DNA from: a bacterium
GTDB lineage: Bacteria > Cyanobacteriota > Vampirovibrionia > Obscuribacterales > JAKAZS01
Length of the DNA: 36,033 nucleotides
Assembly: GCA_021815785.1 (NCBI GenBank)
Contig: JAKAZS010000022.1
Coordinates: forward strand, 1-36,033
Direction: 5' to 3'
In this document: positions 1 through 6,748 of the stretch, one piece after another
Numbering within the stretch: the first letter of the stretch is position 1
Layout of the letters: each line of letters starts with the position of its first letter
The notes under the pieces: generated by a model
What the model was told of the DNA's origin: nothing
The model's database searches: none
Seen by the model: the letters and a program-made list of their open reading frames with translations, nothing else
Position numbers and translations under genes: made by a program

Positions 1-303
1 CTAGACCTTTAACTAGTGATATTCCACCAGTATCTTTAGATAGCTCCGCTGCTATCGACCCAGCCACAACGTTAGCTAGACCTTTAACTAGCGATATCCC
101 GCCAGTATCTTTAGATAGATCCGCTGCTATCGACCCAGCCACAACGTTAGCTAGACCTTTAACTAGCGATATTCCGCCAGTATCTTTAGATAGCTCCTCT
201 GCTATCGACCCAGCCACAACGTTAGCTAGACCTTTAACTAGTGATATTCCGCCAGTATCTTTAGATAGTGCCTCTGCTGCTATCGACCCAGCCACAACCC
301 CCC
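1..303 (+). repeat. Four 75-78-base in-frame tandem repeats
   Basis: Units start at 1, 76, 151 and 226. The first three are 75 bases each and the fourth carries one extra codon (Ser-Ala-Ser-Ala-Ala in place of Ser-Ser-Ala-Ala). Each unit encodes RPLTSDIPPVSLD followed by a short Ser/Ala block and IDPATTLA. Units differ by a handful of substitutions, several of them synonymous (AGT/AGC, ATT/ATC, CCA/CCG). The array begins at the window edge, so its full copy number is unknown. Confidence 0.95.
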
Positions 304-1760
304 GCAATTTAACTAATACTTCAGCCTCAGCTTCAGCTATGCCCAAGGCTAATGTTATTACAAATTCAGGGTTACCGGGTATTGAACAAGGTGTTGCGAC
401 AGATCTTAATAAAGGACTAAGAACAGAAGAATCTTTTACTCCAGTTGATGATCCATTAATTAGCAAGGAATTAAATAATGCCCGTCAGAATCTAGAAGCC
501 TTGTTAAAGCAAAATAACACCTACGATCAAAGCATTGTCATTGCTAATTTAAAAGCAGTGGCCAATAGTATGTCCAGTTTAACTAGTTCTAATCAAGAAT
601 TAATTGATGCTATTAATCAATTTAAAACCGCTGTCAATAAAATTTCTACAGTAGCTGATATTTTAGGGGATCCTTTAGTTAGTAGATCTTCAATAAGCGA
701 TCTCTTTAAAATGGTAGATTCAGGAAATTCATTAGCACAAAAGAAATTAGCTTTATATTTTGCTGAAAATACTAGTATTAATGAAATAGCACCAAATGGT
801 ATAAGGTTTAATTTTGAGACACCAGGATATTCTTCTGATACTTTCTCTAGCAGAACAATTGGCCTAATGAAAAATCATGGAATGATAAATGCCTTTAAAC
901 ATTCAGCTATGGCTGTTGGTGGAGGTTTGTTGCTAGGCGGTGAATTAAATTATGGTTTGGATCAAATTATTAACTCCTCAAATTACCCAACCAATTCATT
1001 AAGTCAAAATCAGGCGAACCAAGATTCAATTATTGTTTCACAAGACAATCTTAAAAATAAACTGAGTGCAAAAAATCTCCAAGATACCAATTATAATGAA
1101 CAATTGTTTTCCGATCATTTAAACAATGATGTAACGGGTTCTGATTCAATCCGTAAAACAGATAGTCCAGACCCACAAGATACAGCTCAATTGGATAAAC
1201 CAAGGTTTAATAAACAAGAAATTGAAGCGAACTATTTATTTGGTGATGATCCTCAAGGGCTATGGAAATTAAAAAACCTAATTAATTATGGTACAGTATG
1301 GGGACAATTTCAATTATTTAAACCAGCAGACACAACTACAGAAAATGAAATTCAACCGGCTTTTACATTTAATCCAAATCCAGTCAATAAGCCATTAATC
1401 GTTAACGACTTCTATCGTATTGCTGAAGCCAAGTTTCCTCAAAATAAAACCGAATTCCTTTCATTAGATAATACTAATAAAGCTTCTAAATCTGTATATT
1501 CATCTATTTTAAGCAAAAACTGGCAAAATATTAAACAGTCTACCACGCATAATTTAAATACTATTTCTAGTAATCAACTAGGCCATGATTATAAATTTAA
1601 TAAAATATTGCCAAATTTACATAAATCTGCTATTTTTGGTTTACCAAGTAATGCTCCCATTAATGCAATGACCAATAACTCTGGTTCATCAATCAATTTA
1701 ACGGGTATCGCAGGTACGAATACGAATACTACCAATAATAATAATGATCAAAAGCTTTAA
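1..1760 (+). CDS. Large repeat-containing protein, C-terminal part (5' end outside window)
   Basis: I do not recognise this protein. The frame is open from base 3 to the stop at 1758-1760, so the first internal ATG (339) is not the real start and the 5' end lies upstream of the window. The visible N-terminal part is four tandem 25-residue units rich in Pro, Thr, Ser and Ala, followed by a short Ser-Ala run. The next ~130 residues look helical and Asn/Gln/Ser rich, possibly coiled coil. A Gly-rich hydrophobic stretch near 900-960 (AVGGGLLLGG) could be a membrane-contacting segment. The C-terminus is Asn/Thr low complexity. Composition suggests a surface, secreted or structural protein rather than an enzyme, which is inference. 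A small transporter pair begins 25 bases downstream on the same strand. Confidence 0.8.
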   Translation, partial: RPLTSDIPPVSLDSSAAIDPATTLARPLTSDIPPVSLDRSAAIDPATTLARPLTSDIPPVSLDSSSAIDPATTLARPLTSDIPPVSLDSASAAIDPATTPRNLTNTSASASAMPKANVITNSGLPGIEQGVATDLNKGLRTEESFTPVDDPLISKELNNARQNLEALLKQNNTYDQSIVIANLKAVANSMSSLTSSNQELIDAINQFKTAVNKISTVADILGDPLVSRSSISDLFKMVDSGNSLAQKKLALYFAENTSINEIAPNGIRFNFETPGYSSDTFSSRTIGLMKNHGMINAFKHSAMAVGGGLLLGGELNYGLDQIINSSNYPTNSLSQNQANQDSIIVSQDNLKNKLSAKNLQDTNYNEQLFSDHLNNDVTGSDSIRKTDSPDPQDTAQLDKPRFNKQEIEANYLFGDDPQGLWKLKNLINYGTVWGQFQLFKPADTTTENEIQPAFTFNPNPVNKPLIVNDFYRIAEAKFPQNKTEFLSLDNTNKASKSVYSSILSKNWQNIKQSTTHNLNTISSNQLGHDYKFNKILPNLHKSAIFGLPSNAPINAMTNNSGSSINLTGIAGTNTNTTNNNNDQKL

Positions 1761-1785
1761 TTCTTAAATAATTTAATTACAATTC

Positions 1786-2187
1786 ATGCAATCAAAATTA
1801 CCTTTAAAGTTGATAGTCAGATTGACTCTTGGTATATTTCTAATAAGTTTACTAGAAATTTACTGGAAATATCTTGCTTGCAATATTTTACTTAATAAAT
1901 CATTTTTTCAACTGTTAAACCTAAAAGATCTATCTTATATTTTTCTTTTGATATTAATATTAGCCGGTCAATTTACCAATTGGCTTAAAGTTTTAAAATT
2001 GGCCGATTTAAGCTTTATTGAACCAATTATGACTATAAGTTACATATTTGTTGATATATTTTCTTATTTTATTTTTCACGAAGCAATAACTCTTAAAAGA
2101 ATCACGGGTACACTGATAATAATCTTTGGGGTATGGTTGATATCTGGTACTAAACATAGTACTATTACGGCAATACCAAAACTATGA
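1786..2187 (+). CDS. SMR/EamA-like small membrane transporter, subunit 1
   Basis: A 133-residue protein with four predicted membrane helices. The C-terminal half has the DMT/SMR pattern: a hydrophobic helix ending in Ala-Asp-Leu-Ser-Phe-Ile-Glu-Pro, then a helix with His-Glu (FHEAIT), then Arg-Ile-Thr-Gly-Thr-Leu-Ile-Ile-Ile-Phe-Gly-Val. This is the layout of half-size EamA or ArnE/ArnF-type proteins that pair up in the inner membrane. Its stop overlaps the next gene's start as ATGA, implying translational coupling and a heterodimer with that protein. Substrate is unknown; ArnEF relatives flip undecaprenyl-phosphate-linked sugars and SMR relatives export cations. No clear Shine-Dalgarno precedes the ATG. 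Confidence 0.72.
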   Translation: MQSKLPLKLIVRLTLGIFLISLLEIYWKYLACNILLNKSFFQLLNLKDLSYIFLLILILAGQFTNWLKVLKLADLSFIEPIMTISYIFVDIFSYFIFHEAITLKRITGTLIIIFGVWLISGTKHSTITAIPKL

Positions 2188-2519
2188 ATCAGAAACTTAC
2201 CGGCATTTTTTGCGTTATTTTTTCTATCATTACTGAAACGATAGGTCAGGTTAATTTAAAGAAATCTACTTTGATTAAAGATCCGGTCAAGCGAAGAATA
2301 GTACTGCTTTTTGGTTTATCTTTAATGCTAACTGAAGTTTTTATTTGGAATTATGTTATGCAAATCCTAGATTTAAGCATTGCCTATCCGCTAAGTAGCT
2401 TTGGTCTAATTGTTATAAGTTTGCTCTCAAAGTTTTATTTAAAAGAACAGATCTCATTACGCCGCTGGCTAGGAATATTTTGTGTTTTATTTGGTGGTAT
2501 TATAGTTGGAGCCAGCTAA
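2184..2519 (+). CDS. SMR/ArnF-like small membrane transporter, subunit 2
   Basis: A 111-residue, four-helix small multidrug resistance/DMT-type protein. Helix 1 holds the conserved-looking Glu (IITETIGQVNLKKS, about residue 19), where SMR proteins carry their coupling Glu. The third helix, LSIAYPLSSFGLIVISLLS, matches the SMR signature of an Ala-Tyr-Pro loop, and the C-terminus is LRRWLGIFCVLFGGIIVGAS. It overlaps the upstream partner by four bases (ATGA). The two are probably an obligate pair of opposite topology, as in EbrAB or ArnEF (family knowledge). The stop codon overlaps that of the convergent minus-strand gene by four bases, so there is no room for a terminator between them. Confidence 0.78.
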   Translation: MNQKLTGIFCVIFSIITETIGQVNLKKSTLIKDPVKRRIVLLFGLSLMLTEVFIWNYVMQILDLSIAYPLSSFGLIVISLLSKFYLKEQISLRRWLGIFCVLFGGIIVGAS

Positions 2520-3079
2520 TCCTGCATTGAACGATTTTCACTCTTGTGATACCATTTTAACGAAACAAGAATACCTGGCACTGACAATATTGGCAACCAG
2601 ACTTTTTGGATTAGAGCATAACCGGTTAAATAGGTACAAATAGCAAGGTAAAATGAAACCATTGGCCGTTTGAATAAATGAGGCTTAATTTTAAAAGTAT
2701 TTAGTTGAACTAATAAACAAATTAAAAGCAGTGCTTTACCAAAAGCGGAACATAACCAATGAGAATATATACTCGTCCATTGAAGTTTAACGCATAAATT
2801 CACTTCAGTTAAATAGAGAAAAGAAATAAATATGATTAATAAAATAAGTTTTTTTTTTAATCCCGGGGACTTATCCCCATAGTAACGCCAATCATGGTTG
2901 ATAAAAGTTACAATTGCAAAAACAAAATTGAAGTAAATAATCTCGTAAATTTGGCTGGTACTAATTCTCTTAAAGACAAGAAATACTGGTATTATAAATA
3001 TCAATTGAATTATAGTGACATATAGCAAATAATTAATTATTTTTTTTGCTTTACCAGTAACACTGTGAGCTAAATTCAT
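2516..3079 (-). CDS. Multi-pass membrane protein of unknown function
   Basis: A 187-residue protein with about five or six hydrophobic helices separated by short charged loops (for example GDKSPGLKKK and KIKPHLFKRP). I do not recognise a family. The layout of the last three helices, ending in a polar tail, loosely recalls small integral-membrane methyltransferases, but the His-Pro and Glu-Glu signatures of that family are absent. Its ATG sits one base after the ruvA stop on the same strand, so the two are probably co-transcribed and coupled. The 3' end overlaps the convergent SMR gene. Confidence 0.6.
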   Translation of the reverse strand: MNLAHSVTGKAKKIINYLLYVTIIQLIFIIPVFLVFKRISTSQIYEIIYFNFVFAIVTFINHDWRYYGDKSPGLKKKLILLIIFISFLYLTEVNLCVKLQWTSIYSHWLCSAFGKALLLICLLVQLNTFKIKPHLFKRPMVSFYLAICTYLTGYALIQKVWLPILSVPGILVSLKWYHKSENRSMQD

Positions 3080-3080
3080 T

Positions 3081-3698
3081 TTAATTTGCTAAAGATCTCA
3101 AACAGAAATTAACCAGTTCTTCAGCACTATCAGCGATTTTAGAATTATAAGCCAGAGCCAATGAATTCTTGATTTCATCATTTGAATAACCGATTTCTTT
3201 TAGGACTGCGTAAACTTGATCATAGACAGTAAAGAGTTTATCATTCTTGGTATCAGTCAGATTAATTGCATTAGCATATTTTTGCTCGAATTTTGGTTTT
3301 AATTCCAAAATAAGACGGGTTGCATTTTTCTTACCAATACCAGGGATTTTACTTAAAGCATTTTGATCTTCAGCTATTATTATCTCAATAAATGTATTGG
3401 CATCATAACTTGTTAAAACAGCTAAAGCTATTTTTGGTCCGATTCCCGATAATGCTAATAGATTATTAAATATTGCCTTATCATCTCGATTACTGAAACC
3501 ATAAATTACCTGCTCAGTTTCACGAGAAATCAACTGAGTATAAATTATGGTTTCTTCTTTACACAGATTCCAATGATTGAATAGTTTGGCTGGAGCCAGG
3601 ATTTCAAATCCAATACCAGCAGTTTCTACTGTAACCAGGGCTACAATATTATTAATTAGTTCGATATCTTCGATTTTACCTTTTAAATATCCAATCAT
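3081..3698 (-). CDS. ruvA: Holliday junction branch migration protein RuvA
   Basis: RuvA binds the four-way Holliday junction as a tetramer and loads the RuvB helicase rings. The 205-residue length is normal. Domain I (OB fold) begins MIGYLKGKI and includes the typical VETAGIGFEI and YGFSNRDDKAIFNNLL stretches. Domain II carries two helix-hairpin-helix motifs, LSGIGPKIALAVL near residue 84 and IPGIGKKNATRLILEL near residue 117. Domain III, the mobile RuvB-contacting helix bundle, ends VNFCLRSLAN. The start has an AGGT site seven bases upstream. It lies between tRNA-Pro and a small membrane-protein gene; ruvB and ruvC are not in the window. Confidence 0.97.
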   Translation of the reverse strand: MIGYLKGKIEDIELINNIVALVTVETAGIGFEILAPAKLFNHWNLCKEETIIYTQLISRETEQVIYGFSNRDDKAIFNNLLALSGIGPKIALAVLTSYDANTFIEIIIAEDQNALSKIPGIGKKNATRLILELKPKFEQKYANAINLTDTKNDKLFTVYDQVYAVLKEIGYSNDEIKNSLALAYNSKIADSAEELVNFCLRSLAN

Positions 3699-3710
3699 TT
3701 TTTATACCTA

Positions 3711-3784
3711 TCGGGGCGAGAGGATTTGAACCTCCGGCCTTCCGCACCCGAAACGGACGCGCTACCAAGCTGCGCTACGCCCCG
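3711..3784 (-). tRNA. tRNA-Pro (anticodon CGG)
   Basis: The minus strand folds into a full cloverleaf. The acceptor stem CGGGGCG pairs with CGCCCCG. The D arm is GCGC/GCGC, the anticodon stem TCCGT/GCGGA closes the loop TTCGGGT (anticodon CGG, reading CCG), and the T stem GGAGG/CCTCT closes loop TTCAAAT. The discriminator is A. No CCA is encoded, so the 3' CCA must be added by a nucleotidyltransferase. It lies five bases after the response-regulator stop and 12 bases before the ruvA start, on the same strand. Confidence 0.96.
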
Positions 3785-3789
3785 AAACA

Positions 3790-4713
3790 TCATTCTGCCA
3801 TTAATGTAATATTGCCATTTGCTTTAAGCCCTTGGGTGAGAGCCATTTTGGCATGAGAAATTAGTAAATCTACATTGTCATTCATCTCCTTAATATACTG
3901 ACATAGCCCAATACTTACCGTTACTTTGAGTTGTTCGGTTGAAAGTAAAAAAGTTGTTTTCATAATTGAGTTTCTGATTCTTTCAGCTACTTCAATGGCA
4001 CCATTTTTATTAGTATGCGTTAAAACTATGGTATATTCTGAAGCACCCGTTAGGGATATGACATCTGAATCCCTTAAACCTAGGGATATTTTTTGTCCGA
4101 CAGCATTTATTAGTTCTTGATATTGGGAAGAATTCAAGTTGTCGCTGATAAGTTGAGCATTATCAAGACCGATTAAAAGAATTGACAAATCAACTTTATA
4201 CCTTTTTGACTGTTTTAAAGACATTAATAAAAATTCTTTTAAGTAACGCTCGCTTTTAATTGGATTATTTTCTTCAAATTCGTTTACGATTAAGGCTTTA
4301 TTGGCTTGCTTCGACAATTCGTCTTTTAATTGTTTGTTTTCAATGACAAATTGGATTCGAGCCAGCAAGTCAGCTGGATCAAAAGGCTTATAGAGAATTT
4401 CCTGATGATTTAACTGATTCTTATTCGTTAAATTCATTACATTAGTTTTTTGATCTAGGAAAATAATCGGTATTTTAGCAGTTCGATCATCACTTTTAAG
4501 CATTTTTCGTACTTCAAGACCATTAATTAAAGGCATTTGAATGTCCAGGATAATTAAATCGGGTAGTCTTACTCTGCAGGCTGCTACAGCCTTAAAACCA
4601 TCTTGGGCAGACATAACTGAATAACCAGCTTGGCTTAATAATTCGGACATGAGGTTAATATTTTTCGCCTCATCATCAACAATTAAGATTAAAGTATAAG
4701 AATTCTGCGTCAA
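3790..4713 (-). CDS. Response regulator with degenerate GGDEF domain
   Basis: A 307-residue two-domain signalling protein. Residues ~7-126 are a receiver domain with the acidic pair Asp13/Asp14, phospho-acceptor Asp57 (LIILDIQMP) and Lys109 (YKPFD). The conserved Thr/Ser after beta-4 is Asp87 here (PIIFLD). Residues ~155-307 resemble a diguanylate cyclase fold (LLIGLDNAQ, VAERIR, VTVSIGLC). The active-site loop reads GASEY at 223-227 instead of GGDEF, losing the metal-binding Asp. Cyclase activity is therefore doubtful; it may bind nucleotide or a partner instead (inference). The start is TTG with AGGT eight bases upstream, because the next Met falls inside the receiver domain. No histidine kinase is adjacent. 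Confidence 0.88.
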   Translation of the reverse strand: MTQNSYTLILIVDDEAKNINLMSELLSQAGYSVMSAQDGFKAVAACRVRLPDLIILDIQMPLINGLEVRKMLKSDDRTAKIPIIFLDQKTNVMNLTNKNQLNHQEILYKPFDPADLLARIQFVIENKQLKDELSKQANKALIVNEFEENNPIKSERYLKEFLLMSLKQSKRYKVDLSILLIGLDNAQLISDNLNSSQYQELINAVGQKISLGLRDSDVISLTGASEYTIVLTHTNKNGAIEVAERIRNSIMKTTFLLSTEQLKVTVSIGLCQYIKEMNDNVDLLISHAKMALTQGLKANGNITLMAE

Positions 4714-4782
4714 TTTTTTACCTGAAATAGAATGAGATTAAATTATGTTTTATTTAAATGATAATAGCAAGTACCCTAAAAT

Positions 4783-5148
4783 CTAACAACCATTAGTTTC
4801 TAAAATTTCAATACTTGGAAAGCAAAGACTAATTTCATGGTTTTGCTCGAGGTTAAATATTAAATTTTCGACATATTCAATAAGTTTCTCTAATTTAAAC
4901 TGTCTGAAATTAGCTTGATTGTTTTTTATTCTAATTATGCCTTTTACAAGCAGTTTCTTACCGCCAAGAAAATTATTTTTGGACAAATGATAGAATGCAA
5001 CAGCTATTTGAATCAACCCTTGGGTAAATTCTCGATCCGAACCAGTCTGAGTATGATATAAACATTCAAGTATTTCATGCGCCGCAAAATATTCCTTGCG
5101 ATTAAAGGCTAATATACCAGATTTATATAATTCGTCAGTTTGATTCAT
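4783..5148 (-). CDS. DUF309 family protein
   Basis: A small helical protein with the DUF309 signature: a Phe-Asn-x-x-Glu-Tyr-Phe-Ala-Ala-His-Glu-Ile-Leu-Glu helix followed by FTQGLIQIAVAFYHLSKNN and a Gly-Gly-x-x-Leu-Leu helix. The family's biochemical role is not established; the conserved His and Glu residues suggest a metal or ligand site (inference). I chose the ATG at 5148. The frame extends six codons to a TTG at 5166, but the ATG is the better codon and gives a 14-base overlap with the upstream phosphodiesterase gene. Neither start has an obvious ribosome site, which fits translational coupling. Confidence 0.85.
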   Translation of the reverse strand: MNQTDELYKSGILAFNRKEYFAAHEILECLYHTQTGSDREFTQGLIQIAVAFYHLSKNNFLGGKKLLVKGIIRIKNNQANFRQFKLEKLIEYVENLIFNLEQNHEISLCFPSIEILETNGC

Positions 5149-5980
5149 TTTGATAAAGCTGGTCAAAATAATTTATATCCGTTTCAATCGTTGCTTCGTT
5201 AAATTTTATCCGCTTGACAGCAAGGCATTTATGTTCATAAGGGTCTAAGGTAATTTCCACACCACACATTTGCGCCGGGCCATCAGCAATTTCAAATTTT
5301 GAAGGCAATTGCCTAACCATACGTAATAAAACACCTTTAATAGCCATACCAATAACCCCATTATATGGCCCACAACAACCCATATCAGAAATATAGCCAG
5401 TTCCATTTAGTAATATTCGCTCATCGGCGGTTTGAACATGGGTGTGACTACCAACAATAGCACTTACCCTACCATCTAAATAATGAGCCATGGCTAATTT
5501 TTCTGCCGTAGCCTCAGCATGGATATCAACTAAAATAAAGTCACACTGGTCTTTAATTTGATCTAGAATTGAATCTATGACTTGAAATGGCGAGTCGAGA
5601 GGTTCCATAAATACTCGTCCTAAAATATTAATTATTCCTATCTGTTTTCCTTTAACATTAACAATCGTAAAGCCTTTTCCGGGAGTATTAATGGGGTAAT
5701 TGGCTGGTCGTAGCAAATGGGGTTCGGTTTCAATAAAGTCAAAAATTTCTTTTCGGTCAAAAGTATGATTACCACCGCTAAATATTTCAACTCCAGCTTC
5801 TTTTAATTCATCAAGATTTTTTTTTGTTAAACCAAAGCCATGAGCACAATTTTCGGCATTAGCAATTATTAAATCAAAATAATTTTTATATAATTCTAAA
5901 AACTTAATAACAACCCTTCTTCCTGGAGCACCGACGATATCTCCTAAAAAGAGAATTTTCAAATTTTGTTGCTTACTCAT
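5135..5980 (-). CDS. ymdB: YmdB-type metallophosphoesterase (TIGR00282 family)
   Basis: A 281-residue calcineurin-like phosphoesterase of the YmdB family, whose studied members hydrolyse cyclic nucleotides (2',3'-cAMP or cAMP) at a di-metal centre. All metal-ligand motifs are present in order: ILFLGDIVG (near residue 13), ANAENCAHG, GGNHTFDRKE, VDIHAEATAEK and GSHTHVQTAD, followed by the family-specific ISDMGCCGPYNGVIGM. Length is normal for the family. It is the first gene of a minus-strand run with the DUF309 gene. Its 69-base upstream gap is shared with the divergent exported-protein gene, so both promoters must lie there. In Firmicutes, YmdB affects biofilm and RNA metabolism; the role here is not shown. 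Confidence 0.95.
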   Translation of the reverse strand: MSKQQNLKILFLGDIVGAPGRRVVIKFLELYKNYFDLIIANAENCAHGFGLTKKNLDELKEAGVEIFSGGNHTFDRKEIFDFIETEPHLLRPANYPINTPGKGFTIVNVKGKQIGIINILGRVFMEPLDSPFQVIDSILDQIKDQCDFILVDIHAEATAEKLAMAHYLDGRVSAIVGSHTHVQTADERILLNGTGYISDMGCCGPYNGVIGMAIKGVLLRMVRQLPSKFEIADGPAQMCGVEITLDPYEHKCLAVKRIKFNEATIETDINYFDQLYQNESN

Positions 5981-6049
5981 GAAAATACCTACAATATGCC
6001 TTAAACTATTTATAGCATTAATTTAATAATTGAGAAGTTGTACGTAAAC

Positions 6050-6748
6050 ATGAATACTAAAATATTAATTTTAAGCCTCGCGCTCTGTGGATCTAGTACA
6101 GTAGCAAGCTTTGCCAATGATAATAAAATTCAGACACCAACAAATACTGCAAAATCAACCCAAAATACGCTAATTAAACCCAATTTAAATTCAAATAATA
6201 TTGTCATTCAACCTATTGTTGTCAAGCGGTCGATAAAAAATACTAAATTAGATCTGCCGAAGAATTTACAACCTAATGGTTTAAATTCTCAAACCAAGTC
6301 AAATAAGGCTGCTTTAATCAAAAATGAAACTGTAAAAAAAAATAGTATCGAAGTAAAGCATAGCAATATTTTAATTCCACCACCGCCACCAACGCCAAGC
6401 TATCTACCAAACACTAGCTATCCAAGCTTTGCGGCACCATTAACTAAACAGAATCTAAAGCTTAAACTAGCTGAAATAACTTTAAAGCTTAAACATAATC
6501 AGGACAATTTAAAGCAACAAATTCTGGATTCTCAAGAAAAGGCTGAAAGAGCTACATCTTTTTCAGCCTTGTTTGACGAGGGTGTAGTCAGTCGTAACGA
6601 ATATACAAAAGCTTGCCAGGATGCCAAGCGAGCCAAGGAAAAATGTGACGAGATTAAACAAACACTTAAAGAATTAGCTAATGAAAATGATATTTACACT
6701 AAAGAATTAAATTTATTTTCGGTTAAACCTAAAAATGATAAGAAATAG
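6050..6748 (+). CDS. Exported proline-rich coiled-coil protein
   Basis: A 232-residue protein starting at the ATG at 6050, with GAGAAG about 12 bases upstream; a TTG four codons earlier is less likely. The N-terminus (KILILSLALCGSSTVASFA) is a Sec signal peptide with a probable cut after Ser-Phe-Ala. A low-complexity Asn/Thr/Lys linker and a Pro-rich block (PPPPPTP) follow. The last ~95 residues form a charged coiled coil. Within it, LFDEGVVSRNEYTKA recalls the alpha-hairpin turn of HlyD-type membrane-fusion proteins, though the lipoyl and barrel domains are missing. It probably acts in the periplasm or at the envelope. It overlaps the downstream membrane glycosyltransferase gene by 14 bases. 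Function unknown. Confidence 0.75.
   Translation: MNTKILILSLALCGSSTVASFANDNKIQTPTNTAKSTQNTLIKPNLNSNNIVIQPIVVKRSIKNTKLDLPKNLQPNGLNSQTKSNKAALIKNETVKKNSIEVKHSNILIPPPPPTPSYLPNTSYPSFAAPLTKQNLKLKLAEITLKLKHNQDNLKQQILDSQEKAERATSFSALFDEGVVSRNEYTKACQDAKRAKEKCDEIKQTLKELANENDIYTKELNLFSVKPKNDKK

Noticed and set aside
1-303. CRISPR-like array
   Set aside because: The units are contiguous with no unique spacers, are multiples of three bases and are in frame with a coding region.
339-1760. The ATG at 339 as the true start of the first gene
   Set aside because: The same frame is open from base 3 without a stop and encodes conserved tandem repeats upstream, so the ATG is internal.
3926-4120. 64-codon plus-strand frame inside the response-regulator gene
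   Set aside because: It is antisense to the GGDEF-like domain and has no ribosome site or recognisable motif.
6038-6049. TTG start for the exported coiled-coil protein
   Set aside because: The ATG at 6050 has a better codon and a ribosome site at a workable distance, and gives a normal signal peptide.
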